Assembly: GCA_947650285.1 (NCBI GenBank)
Contig: CANTFL010000272.1
Coordinates: 62,001-126,000, forward strand
Length of the DNA stretch: 64,000 nt
Reading direction: 5' to 3'
Origin: Hyaloperonospora brassicae
Lineage: Eukaryota; Oomycota; Peronosporomycetes; Peronosporales; Peronosporaceae
Position numbers and translations under genes: made by a program
The notes under the pieces: model-generated
Database searches by the model: none
The model's input: only the letters and a program-made list of their open reading frames with translations
What the model was told of the DNA's origin: nothing
Shown here: positions 32,581 to 43,200 of the stretch, one piece after another
Position numbering within the stretch: position 1 is the first letter of the stretch
Layout of the letters: every line of letters begins with the position of its first letter

Positions 32581-35500
32581 TCATTGACAGTCTTCGCAAG
32601 AACGAATGTACTTGCGATCGAACTGATATTGGCGGGGCCAGTAAAAGTCACGACTGACCGAAAGGCAGGTCTTTTCTCCGCCACGATGTCCGCCTGAGGG
32701 CGCATCGTGACATTCGAACATGATGCGTAAACGCAAGTCATCATGGTCGGTAACGACGACACGAGGTGTATCGTCGGCAACTGCTGTGTAGTACAGCAGG
32801 CCATTGTGGGTTGTATACCGATCCAACGAGGAACGGTATGGAGCCGGTTAATCCGACAAGGTTCCGGGATGGGTTCTCCAGGTGACCCATCAAACGAAGG
32901 GGAATCATATCTCTTGCGCATGCCTTCCGCACGTCATCGAGTAAAGGCGATGACGTCACACTGACTGACAGTGCCGCAACAGTGGGCTAGGCATCACTGT
33001 TGGCTCGTGTTGTCGGCTCGAGATCGGGTCGACGTGATAGCGCATCAGCGACAACATTAAGTCGTCCTGGCTTATACTCTACGGAGACGTTGTACTACGC
33101 GAAGAAAGAACGCCACCTGGCCTTTCGTTGCGAGAGGTGTGGACTGTTTACGGCCGTGCGTAGTGACGCGTGGCCTGTACATACGATGAACGGTCTATCT
33201 GGGCGAGAAGATAGACGCTGAACTTAGCCAGTGCGTACTTCATGGCAAGGAGTTGCTTGTCATGCACTGGGTAATTGCGTTCAGCTGGTTGCAGCTGGCG
33301 CGATTGATAGCAGACGACGCGCTCTGCGCCGTCTGTGTCATACTGCATCAACGCACAGCCGGTAGCAAAATCGCTGGCGTCACAGACTACATGAAAAAGT
33401 CTGTCCTGATCTGAAATCTTTATGATGGGCGATTGCATCGAGATTTTCTTGATGCTTCCAAAGGAAAGCTGACAGTCAGCGTCCCATGACCACTTCACAT
33501 TTTGCTTGAGTAAACGAGAAAGATGTACCGTCATTTCGGCGTAATTGCGCGAGTATTTGTGTAAGTACGACGCTAAGCTAAGGAACTTACGAAGTCCCTT
33601 GACATCGGATGGCACTGGCTAGTCGGTGATCGCCTTGATCTTTTGGGATCAGGGCGGACGCCGTGTTTACCCACGATGCACCCAAGAAGTGATATTTCGC
33701 TAGCCGCGAATAAACACTTCTTGAGGTTGGCATACAACTTATGCTTGCGCATAAGTTAAAGAACATGACGAACACGACTTTTGTGAACTTCAACGTCCAT
33801 CTTTCCGTCCATATCCCGGCTATGGACAAACATATCGTCAAAGTAACTCGGTGCGAAGTCTCGCACCGGTCTCAACAGATTTGTAACACATCTGTTGAAC
33901 GTTGCAGGGGCGTTACTTATCATCTGTGACATCACTAGCCACTCCCACAGCATACCGCCGGGAGTGCTCACTGCTGTGTACGGTATGCCCCGTTCACGCA
34001 TGAGGATCTGATAGAATCCGTCCATCAGATCCATGGACGAGAAGATGGCACTGTTGGACATACCATCTATGATTACGTCCTTCCTCGGTATCAGTGTCTA
34101 AGCCGGTACCGTTGCAGCATTCAATGTGTTGAATGCGTGCACTATCCGCCATTCTCCTGTAGCTTTTCGCACATAGAAGGTCGGAGAGCTGTGAGGGGAT
34201 GTTGATTGCCTTACATGGCCCGCTGCTAAGCGATCGGTAAAGAACTTGTCGATCGCTAGCACCTGTTCACGAGGCAGTGGCCACTGCTTCATGACACCGT
34301 ACTTCGATCCCGGCTTGAGCTCGATCTCGTGTCGAGTGCCTTTGTCCTTAGGCAACTCGCATGGCACGGATGCAGGGAATCCATCCCTGGATTCGATCAA
34401 ATCCTTATACAAAGGATTTACCAGAAGTGAATCCCAGGATTGAGGCGTGTATTGTTCATTACGAGTCTTCTCATCGAGGACACTTTCGTCCATCGATGAG
34501 CTGCTGAGAACCCGTTCGATCTCAGCAAATACTGTTGCCGACCGAATATCAGCCACATACTTATTCTCCGTGACGATTATGCAGATCTGCTTGACTTTGC
34601 CACTACGCAGATCACGCAAGAACCGTTTCGGTTCTAGCGTTGGCAACTGAGTTATCTCCGAAGTTAACTTCGGAGGCACCATCGAATAAAGCGTATAAGC
34701 GCCTACGCTTGATCCGTCATTAACCAAGACGTTCAACGTCTCGGTTTCTTCCTGGGAACTTGTTTCCACAGGTTACTGAGGGCCTGATCCCTCATAAAAG
34801 TAACTCTTGAGGAATTCCTTCCTCAAGTACGTGGGGACTTATTCCCTCGACGTCTTCCGACTGTGGCTGTGCAACCACAGTCAGGCACCGATTCTGTACG
34901 GTCGACTCTCCAGTCGACCAAGGATTTCCATGTTGACCTTTGCAGGCAACAGGTTTCTTACTTCTAAGATGCTGCCCGCTAGGCATGCATCCATGTCCCG
35001 GTCCACTCGACTTCTTCGAGTGGTGGACATTCGGCACTGCCTGTACCTCTGTACGACCGCCTGGACTTTCTCCACAGTGTAGTGATCAACCATGATGAGT
35101 TCTTGTGTAGTCGTGTTAACGATTGTACCGCAAGTGAGGCCATCTCATTCACTCGCAGTACATCCACACGCTTGTGGACGCTCCAAGATGGTCATCAGAC
35201 GGCAATCTGATGAACAAGCGGCAGGCATCTTCACGGATCGATGCTGCCTGCTCACCCTTGGCTCGTATATTCTGAGCCAAGGTAATCCCAGAATGACATC
35301 AAATTTGTCATCCAGATCTAGTACGATAAAATCATCATCGTAGTGTTCGCCCTCTAACGTGTAGTGGATTCCTACTACACGTTTCTCAACATTTATCGAT
35401 GCGCCTGTTGCAAGGCGCACCGTCATCCTTGTGAGGGGAATGTCGCGCTCAACGAACTTGAGCCTACGAACCTCTAGTGACTGGCGTCGAACAAAGTTGT

Positions 35501-35633
35501 TCGACGCCCCACAGTCTATTAGGGCACGAAGTGACATATCTTTTGTCGCTTCTAACTTCAAGGTGATGAGCGAAACGTCATCACCAGGTGCAGAGACACA
35601 CAATGACTGTGTATCTGGAGCAACTTTCGTCAA
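32581..35633 (-). pseudogene. Protease-RT-RNase H of element C
   Basis: Protease with intact IDCGASNNFV (35145-35633), linker (34792-35037), RT start (34098-34769), RT palm with YFDDMFVHS (33756-34061), RNase H (33148-33615, broken after the first motif) and integrase zinc-binding start (32577-32921). Stops and indels separate them. From about 33353 upward to the protease it is nearly identical to element B, including shared stops. Confidence 0.8.
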
Positions 35634-35683
35634 AAGATTTGCAAATTCTCATGAGGTTGCTGGATCAGTAGGGCGCTCCGCCC

Positions 35684-36839
35684 CTACTGACCCCGACCAT
35701 TTTTTGATGGTCCGCTTCCCTGTTGCGGCTTTGCAACAGCGCTGGACCCACGCCCATTGCCCTTTCTGGCGAATGGTCGTCCATTTCGCTCAGTACTGTT
35801 TGGTACTGGGCGTGGAGCACTACACTCGTATGCGTAGTGCCCTAACTTCTGACAGCGATTGCACCTCTGCAATCGCTTGTTGCTTGTAGAGCGAGGTCTC
35901 TCGCTCTCAACATAACAGAGGTCCATTGGTTCTGGACCTCCGATCTCTTGTCGTCTCGGTGGACGGTAAGAGTTTGAGCTAGCATGAGCCTGTCTCATGC
36001 TTAAGTCTTCCTGTTCCGCGGCTGATATCGCTTCTTCAAGCGTATTCAGCTCAAGGCGGAACAGGTGGCTCCTGACGGGCCCCTCAGCGATCCCTTGCAT
36101 GAACACCGTAATCGATGTGTGCTCATGTACTGGGCTAGCAGTTATACTACTCGCAAGGAGTCGTATATGTTGTGCGTAAGCGTGCACATCACGCTTACCC
36201 TGCTTGAGTTTCAGGAGCTCTGAACGAGCCCTGAACTCAGCCCGTGGCGGATCAAACGTTTGTCTGAGCCGGGCCTTGAAGTCATCTAGTGACCTAAACA
36301 CGTTTGGGTCGCTACTCTCGAGCCCCATGGACCAGGTTTTGGCACGCCCTGCCAAGTGGGTCTGAGCAAATGTGAGTTTCATTTGCTCATCTTCGACGCG
36401 AATAGCCCTTAGGGCTCTGTCGAGTTCGACAAACCATAGTGACAGGGAGTCCTCCGGGACTCCACTGTACTTGGAGATGTCAACCTTCATGACCTCGGGA
36501 CGACGCGCATGTGCCGGCCCGCCCACAGCAGCATGGAATTGCTGCTGTCTCAACAGCTCTGTCTGTTGATCACCGAGTTCTCTCAACTGCTCGGCCTGTT
36601 GAGAGCCTTCCTGGTGAAGCAAGGCTACTTTCTCCCTCTCGATGGCAAGTTCATGTTGAATAAACTTGGCGATAGCGGCAGTTGTTGGTCTCTGTATAGA
36701 GACTCCAACATGGCGCTAATAGCGAACTCGCCTACGGTAGAACTCATTCGTTCTACCGCACCCATTCGATGTCACTCAAATGGGTAAACCCTCCACACGT
36801 GGCGTGAAAGGTCTCTTCATCATCCAACATGTTCATGTT
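35684..36839 (-). pseudogene. Gag of element C
   Basis: 35684-36622 is open and almost identical to gag of D and E, with the knuckle CNRCQKLGHYAYEC. The N-terminal part is out of frame because of a missing base near 36680 and a missing G in GAATGGG near 36770. The ATG lies near 36838. The slippery heptamer (minus, 35705-35699) and its stem-loop are intact. Confidence 0.8.
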
Positions 36840-36880
36840 GGATGTTGTGGTCCTTGGAAGGACTACAAAGTGCTACCAGG

Positions 36881-36888
36881 TGTAACGG
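36881..36888 (-). other. Primer binding site of element C
   Basis: TGGTAGCA on the minus strand, two bases inside the 5' LTR, same as in B, D and E. Confidence 0.6.
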
Positions 36889-36890
36889 GG

Positions 36891-37272
36891 CACACCCTTG
36901 CGTGAACTTAACGAAAGGGTTTTGGTGCCCCGACAGACGTACACAAGGCGAACGAGGAAGCGTAGATATGGTAAAAGCAGAACTGTTATATTGATATAAT
37001 TAAGTCTTTAACTACTGTCTCTCTGTTTGACTTAACTTAACTATACTAATCTAACTGAATGTATGACGACGTCTCGTCACCACTCATTGCGCGCGTCTTG
37101 CGGCGATTGGTGGGTTGATGTCACCGCGATATCAACCAATGAACAGACTTTTTGGTCGACCCTTCAATATCACCACTTTGGTGATATTGTTTAAAGAATA
37201 TTCAACTTCATATTCTTTATTGTCATTGTTTCTTAAAAGTGACAATTTCATGTAACGGGCTGCCCCGTTACA
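36891..37272 (-). repeat. 5' LTR of element C
   Basis: A clean 382-bp LTR from TGTAACGGGG (36891) to CCCCGTTACA (37272). It carries the stem CAATATCACCA / TGGTGATATTG of the element E type and the GGTTGAT / ATCAACC stem. It is far better preserved than the left LTR of the same element. Confidence 0.85.
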
Positions 37273-37277
37273 GATAT

Positions 37278-38595
37278 GGCTTTCTAGTGCTGCTTGGAAT
37301 TGTGCTGTACGGGTCGTAAATATTGATCAGTTGCGGTGGGTGGCGCTGGCGCGGATCTGTCCATCCGGCGTTGCTGCCAATGCATCCGGTCCCGGCGCAT
37401 CCACTGAGATCGCGAGTTGAGCAGCGCTTCTTGGCTTCTTTTTGTGTGGTTGACCGGCCACTAAAAGAATAAAGGGTACGAGTACGTCGAGACACCGCTA
37501 CGACGCATTTGCACTGTTCTTCGACATTAGCGGGCCTCGTCTCGGCAACTTCTTTGCCGTAAAAGTGCTGCGCTCCTGATCCGTAATCAAGAGGTTGTGT
37601 GTCCACCAGGCCTGTGTCCAATAAGCTTCCTCATCTGCCGTCGTGGTATGGCAGGACCGAGGAAGCGGCTACACGAGCTCAAACATCCATTCTGCTATAT
37701 TCGACCAGCTGATGCCGCTTAGGTCTAGCTTGCCCTCTCGAGACCCCGTAAAGTATGCAAGCCGCATATCTTGTCTGGGTCAGATAGATAAGGTCACAGA
37801 CAGCGACGGACTGAGTGCAAGACGCGACGGTGACATTGACGAGAGGGCGAAAGACCCAAGTGTCGCGGTGTTGTCGCTGGTCGCGCGTTGCTATGGTGCA
37901 CAACAAATCGTAGCTGCTGGTGGCGACATGCAGAGCGTGACACTCGAGCAGGTACTTTGGAGCTACAACGGACACCTGTGACATGCGATCGTTCGGGTGA
38001 CGGCCGTTCTGTAATGCCGCCACAACGTGGCCAGACGTCTCTCCCCAATTTAGGCTTTTCGAGCAACAACGGACAGAAACGCGGGCCTCTGACGAATCAG
38101 TCGTCTGGCCTCCTATCCTTAGACGGGAAGTTCCCCGTAAGCTGGACCAAGGTCAAAAGGGGAGATGTCTTGTCTCCGCTGCGCGTGCTACGGGAGGCAA
38201 CGCAGCGTCCACCCCAAATATGTAGCAATTGGCCGGTATCCCGCGGTACGGAGACTGCCGACAGAGATCGACATCCCCATGCCTACGTTAGTTCCTGCTC
38301 TTTACGATGTGCCTCCCCTCGCGCCGACTTGTTCGCTGCGCGCGTTACCTACTCTCATGAAGTGAAATTTTTCCAAGAACGTGACGTCCTGTTGAGATCC
38401 AGTTTCGGTCGTTCATGCGGCGTTCGCTGCCAGTCCTAGATACTTTTCGTCTCGTGGTGCGCCTATATACGTCTGCACTAGATTGTGCCCTGCAATCGAC
38501 CCGAGCAGCAAGCGAAGTCGACACCCAGGGGAGCGGCCAAGGAATATGTAACATTGGCAAATTACGACGTCCGAAGTGGAAGCTGCCTCCTAGCC
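37278..38595. other. Spacer between elements C and D, no recognised gene
   Basis: 1.3 kb of roughly balanced base composition. Open frames on both strands (37268-37621 minus, 37643-37981 plus, 37888-38439 plus, 37679-38023 minus) overlap each other. None has a domain I recognise, and none has clear splice-linked extensions. It could hold a decayed host gene. It lacks the dense hairpin pattern of the elements. Confidence 0.45.
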
Positions 38596-38600
38596 ATGCG
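38596..38600 (+). repeat. Target site duplication of element D, left (ATGCG)
   Basis: ATGCG directly before the LTR; the same five bases follow the other LTR at 46580-46584. Five base pairs is the usual Ty3/Gypsy duplication size. Confidence 0.95.
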
Positions 38601-38990
38601 TGTAACGGGGCAGCCCGTTACATAATATTGTCACTTAAGGAAAGTGACAATAAAGAATATAAAGATGGATATTCTTTAAACAATATCACCGAAGCGGTGA
38701 TATTGAAGGGTCGACCAGAAGGGTCTGTTCATTGGTTGATATCGTGATGATATCAACCCACCAATCGCCGCAAGACGCGCGCAATGAGTGGTGACGAGAC
38801 GTCACCATACATGCAGTTATATTAGTATAATTGAATTAAGTCAAACGAAGAGACAGTAGTTTAAAGACTTAATTTATTAATATAACAGTTCTACTTTTAC
38901 CCTACCTACGCTTCCTCGCTCGCCACGTGTACGTCCGTCGGGGCACCCAAATCCCTTGCGTTAAGTTACGCAAGGGTGTGCCCCGTTACA
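38601..38990 (+). repeat. 5' LTR of element D
   Basis: 390 bp, TG...CA ends. It is built from consecutive hairpins: 38601-38609/38614-38622, 38627-38636/38642-38651, 38652-38660/38669-38677, 38681-38691/38695-38705, 38734-38743/38749-38758, and 38953-38961/38968-38976 nested inside GGGGCAC / GTGCCCC (38940-38946/38978-38984). It should hold the element promoter; no TATA or initiator can be assigned with confidence. Confidence 0.95.
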
Positions 38991-38992
38991 CC

Positions 38993-39000
38993 TGGTAGCA
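38993..39000 (+). other. Primer binding site of element D
   Basis: TGGTAGCA two bases downstream of the LTR, continuing CTTTGTAG. It is complementary to a tRNA end ...TGCTACCA, consistent with initiator Met tRNA priming (inferred). Confidence 0.7.
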
Positions 39001-39034
39001 CTTTGTAGTCCTTCCAAGGACCACATCATCCAAC

Positions 39035-40189
39035 ATGAACATGTTGGATGAAGAAGACACCTTTCACGCCACGCGTGAAGGGTTTACCCATTTGAGTGAC
39101 ATCGAATGGGGTGCGGTAGAACGAATGAGTTCTACCGTAGGCGAACTCGTCGTCAGCACCATGTTGGAGTCTCTAGACAGAGACCAACAACATGCTGCTA
39201 TCGCCAAGTTCATTCACAATGAACTTGCTCTCGAGAGGGAGAAAGTAGCCTTGCTTCACCAGCAAGGCTCTCAACAGGCCGAGCAGTTGAGAGAACTCGG
39301 TGCTCAACAGACGGAGCTGTTGAGACAGCAGCAATTCCATGCTGCTGTGGGCGGGACGGCGCATGCGCGTCGTCCCGAAGTGATGAAAGTCGACATCTCC
39401 AAGTACAGTGGAGTCCCGGAGGACTCCCTGTTACTATGGTTTGTCGAACTCGACAGAGCCCTAAGGGCTCGTCGCGTCGAAGATGAGCAAATGAAACTCA
39501 CATTTGCTCAGACCCACTTGGCAGGGCGTGCCAAAACTTGGTCCCTGGGACTCGAGAGTAGCGACCCAAATGTGTTTAGGTCGCTAGATGACTTCAAGTC
39601 CCGGCTCAGACAAACGTTTGAGCCGCCACGTGCTGAGTTCAGGGCTCGTTCAGAGCTCCTGAAACTCAAGCAGGGTAAGCGTGATGTGCACGCTTACGCA
39701 CAACATATACGACTCCTTGCGAGTAGTATAACTGCAAACCCAGTTCATGAACACACGTTGATTACGGTGTTCATGCAAGGGCTCGCAGAAGGGCCCGTCA
39801 GGAGCCACCTGTTCCGCCTTGAGCTGAATACGCTTGAAGAAGCGATATCAGCCGCGGAACAGGAAGACTTTAGCATGAGACAGGCTCATGCTAGCTCAAA
39901 CTCTTACCGTCCACCGAGACGACAAGAGATCGGAGGTCCAGAACCAATGGACCTCTGTTATGTTGAGAGCGAGAGACCTCGCTCTACAAGCAACAAGCGA
40001 TTGCAGAGGTGCAATCGCTGTCAGAAGTTAGGGCACTACGCATACGAGTGTAGTGCTCCGCGCCCAGTACCAAACAGTACTGAGCGAAATGGACGACCAT
40101 TCGTTAGAAAGGGCAATGGGCGTGGGTCCAGCGCTGTTGCGAAGCCGCAACAGCGAGACGGGCCATCAAAAAATGGTCGGGGTCAGTAG
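39035..40189 (+). CDS. gag: Gag of element D (384 aa)
   Basis: Structural protein of the cytoplasmic virus-like particle. It starts at the first ATG after the PBS (inside a 10-bp hairpin, 39027-39050). An N-terminal helical, Gln-rich segment (residues about 55-105, QQAEQLRELGAQQTELL) precedes the Gag core (LWFVELDRALRA ... LTFAQTHLAGRAKTW) and then the RNA-binding CCHC knuckle CNRCQKLGHYAYEC at residues 326-339, CX2CX4HX4C. It ends ...GRGQ at TAG 40187-40189, which lies inside the frameshift stem-loop. The same protein is intact in E and mostly intact in C. Confidence 0.93.
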   Translation: MNMLDEEDTFHATREGFTHLSDIEWGAVERMSSTVGELVVSTMLESLDRDQQHAAIAKFIHNELALEREKVALLHQQGSQQAEQLRELGAQQTELLRQQQFHAAVGGTAHARRPEVMKVDISKYSGVPEDSLLLWFVELDRALRARRVEDEQMKLTFAQTHLAGRAKTWSLGLESSDPNVFRSLDDFKSRLRQTFEPPRAEFRARSELLKLKQGKRDVHAYAQHIRLLASSITANPVHEHTLITVFMQGLAEGPVRSHLFRLELNTLEEAISAAEQEDFSMRQAHASSNSYRPPRRQEIGGPEPMDLCYVESERPRSTSNKRLQRCNRCQKLGHYAYECSAPRPVPNSTERNGRPFVRKGNGRGSSAVAKPQQRDGPSKNGRGQ

Positions 40190-40211
40190 GGGCGGAGCGC
40201 CCTACTGATCC
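40168..40211 (+). promoter_or_regulatory. -1 ribosomal frameshift signal between gag and pol (D)
   Basis: Slippery heptamer A AAA AAT at 40168-40174, in the correct phase of the gag frame (codons AAA, AAT). A 5-nt spacer (40175-40179) follows, then a 12-bp stem GGGTCAGTAGGG (40180-40191) with an 8-nt loop and CCCTACTGATCC (40200-40211), one G-U pair. The gag stop sits in the 5' arm. After a -1 slip the frame is open from 40174 to 44103. Heptamer, spacer and stem match the canonical X XXY YYZ arrangement; function is inferred. Confidence 0.85.
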
Positions 40212-43200
40212 AGCAACCTCAAGAGAATTTGCAAACCTCTTGACGAAAGTTGCTCCAGATACACAATCATTGTGTGTCTCTGCACCTGGTGATGATGTTT
40301 CGCTCATCACCTTGAAGTTGGAAGCGACAAATGACTTGTCGCTTCGTGCCCTAGTAGACTGTGGGGCGTCGAACAACTTTGTTCGTCGCCAGTCACTAGA
40401 GGGTCGTAGGCTCAAGTTCGTTGAGCGCGACATTCCCCTCACAAGGATGACGGTGCGCCTTGCAACAGGCGCATCGATAACCGTTGAGAAACGTGTAGTA
40501 GGAATCCACTACACGTTAGAGGGCGAGCAGTACGATGATGATTTCATCGTACTAGATCTGGATGACAAATTTGATGTCATCCTGGGATTACCTTGGCTCA
40601 GAAAATACGAGCCAAGGGTGAGCTGGCAGCATCGATCCGTGAAGATGCCTGCTGCTTGTTCATCAGATGGCCATCTGATGAACATCTTGGAGCGTCCACA
40701 AGCGTGTGGATGTTCTGCGAGTGAGTGCGATGGCCTCACTTGCGGTACGGTCGTTAGCACGACTGCACAAGATCACAGTGTAGTTGATCACTACACTGTG
40801 GAGCAAGCTCCCGGCGGCTGTACAGAAGTACAGGCTGCGCCGAAGGTCCACCACTCGAATAAGTCGAGTGGACCGGGACATGGATGCATGCCTAGCGGGC
40901 AGCATCTTAGAAGAAATAAATCTGTTGCCCCCAAGGGGCAACATGAAAATCCTAGGTCGACTGGAGAGTCGACCGTAGAGGATCGGTTCCTGACTGTGGT
41001 TGCACAGCCACAGTCGGAAGACGTCGAGGGAATAAGTCCCCACGTACTTGAGGAAGGAGTTCCTCAAGAGTTGCTTGCTGAGGGATCAGGCCCTCAGCAA
41101 CCTGTGGAAGCAAGATCCCAGGAAGAAACCGAGACGTTGAACGTCTTGGTTAATGACGGATCAAGCGTAGGCGCTTATACGCTTGATCTGATTGTGCCTC
41201 CGAAGTTGACTTCGGAGATAACTCAGTTGCCAACGCTAGAACCGAAACGGTTCTTGCGTGATCTGCGTAGTGGCAAAGTCAAGCAGATCTGCGTACTCGT
41301 CACAGAGGACGAGTATGTGACCGACATTCGGTCGGCAACAGTATTTGCTGAGAACGAACGGGTTCTCAGCAGCTCATCGATGGACGAAAGTGTCCTCGAT
41401 GAGAAGACTCGGATTGAGCGATACGCGTCCCAATCCTGGGAGTCACTTCAGGCAAATCCTTTGTATAAGGATTTGATCGAATTCAGGGATGTGTTCCCTG
41501 AATCCGTACCTTGCGAGTTGCCTAAGGACAAAGGCACTCGACACGAGATCGAGCTCAAACCGGGCTCGAAATACTGTGTCATGAAGCAGTGGCCACTGCC
41601 TCGTGAACAAGTGATAGCGATCGACAAGTTCTTTGCCGATCGCTTAGCAGCGGGCCATGTGAGGGAATCAACATCCCCTCACAGCTCTCCGACCTTCTGT
41701 GTGCGAAAGGCCACAGGAGGGTGGCGGATAGTGCACGCATTCAACAAGTTGAATGCTGCAACGGTACCGGCTCAGACGCCGATACCGAGGAAGGACGTAA
41801 TCATAGATGGTATGTCAAAGAGTACCATCTTTTCGTCCATGGATCTGATGGATGGATTCTATCAGATCCTGATGCGTGAACGGGACGTCCCGTTCACAGC
41901 AGTGAGTACCCCCAGCGGGATGCTGTGGGAGTGGCTAGTAATGCCACAGGGGCTGAGTAATGCCCCTGCAACATTCAACAGATGTGTAACAAATCTGTTG
42001 AGACCGGTGCGAGACTTCGCACCGAGTTACTTCGACGATGTGTTCGTCCATAGCCGGGCTATGGACGGGAAGACGGACGTTGAAGTTCACAGAACTCACG
42101 TTCGTCAGGTTCTTCAACTTATGCGCAAGCATAAGTTGTACGCCAACCTCAAGAAGTGTATATTCGCGGCTAGCGAAATACCACTTCTTGGGTGCATCGT
42201 GGGAAAACACGGCGTACGCCCTGATCCCGAAAAGATCAAGGCGATCACCGACTGGCCAGTGCCAGTCGATGTCAAGGGACTAAGGAAGTTCCTTGGTCTT
42301 GCGGCGTACTTGCACAAGTACTCGCGCAACTACGCCGAGATGACTGTTCATCTTTCTTGCTTGCTCAAGAAAAATGTCAAGTGGTCATGGAACGCTGAGT
42401 GTCAGCGTTCCTTTGAAGGTATCAAGCAAAGCTTGATGCAATCGCCGATCTTGGCGATTGCAGATCAGGACAGACCATTTCATGTGGTCTGTGACGCCAG
42501 CGATTTCGCAATCGGCTGTGCGTTAATGCAGTTTGATGCAGATGGCGCGGAGCGCGTCATCTGTTATCAATCGCGTCAGCTGCAAGCAGCTGAGCGTAAT
42601 TACCCAGTGCATGACAAGGAACTCCTTGCCATGAAATACGCACTGGCTAAATTTCGCGTCTATCTCTTGGGAGATAGACCGTTTGTAGTCTACACGGACC
42701 ATGCGTCATTACGCACGGCCGTAAACAGCCCACACCTCTCGCAAAGAATGGCGAGGTGGCTGTCTTTCTTCGCGGAGTATAACTTCTCCGTGGAGTATAA
42801 ACCGGGACGACTCAATGTCGTCGCGGATGCTCTTTCGCGCCGGCCCGATTTCGAGCCGGACGCGCAATCCAACAGTGAGGACAAGCCCACTGTTGCGACA
42901 CTGTCAGTCAGTGTCCCGTCGTCAAGTTTACTTGACGACGTACGAAAGGCATACGCGGAAGATAAGGATCTTCTGCGATTGATGGATCATCTGGTGAATC
43001 CATCCAGTAAATCCATGAGGGATTTACCGGCTTTGTACCGATCCTCATCGGATCGGTATAGTACACGCAACGGATTGCTGTACTATACAGCTGTTGCCGA
43101 CGACACGCCTCGTGTCGTCGTACCCGCTCATCATGATTTGCGATTGCGCATCATGTATGAGTGTCACGATGCCCCAACAAGCGGCCATCGTGGTAGAGAA

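Larger units (their letters stand above)
29289..37277 (-). mobile_element. Element C: decayed Ty3/Gypsy chromodomain retrotransposon
   Basis: Minus-oriented element of about 8 kb between a left 3' LTR (to 29733) and a right 5' LTR (36891-37272). GATAT follows the right LTR (37273-37277) and GATAT also precedes the eroded left LTR end at 29289-29293, a candidate target duplication. Gag is close to D and E, the protease-RT block is almost identical to B, and the chromodomain/antisense region is a third, divergent lineage. Pol has several stops, but the integrase is still a long open frame. Confidence 0.8.

Noticed and set aside
37268..38439. Host genes in the C-D spacer
   Set aside because: Several overlapping frames of 90-183 codons occur on both strands, mostly with non-ATG starts, and none has a recognisable domain or splice-linked partner.
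40187..40189. Readthrough of the gag TAG instead of frameshifting
   Set aside because: The frame after the TAG in the gag phase does not lead into pol; pol is in the -1 frame, which matches the slippery heptamer.
40104..40442. Minus-strand open frames opposite gag and pol (also 40509-40760, 40663-41067, 49719-50177 and many others)
   Set aside because: They lie opposite strongly conserved gag-pol motifs, have no domain, and are interrupted differently between copies. They are shadows, unlike the antisense ORF at 44455-46059, which is conserved as protein across copies.
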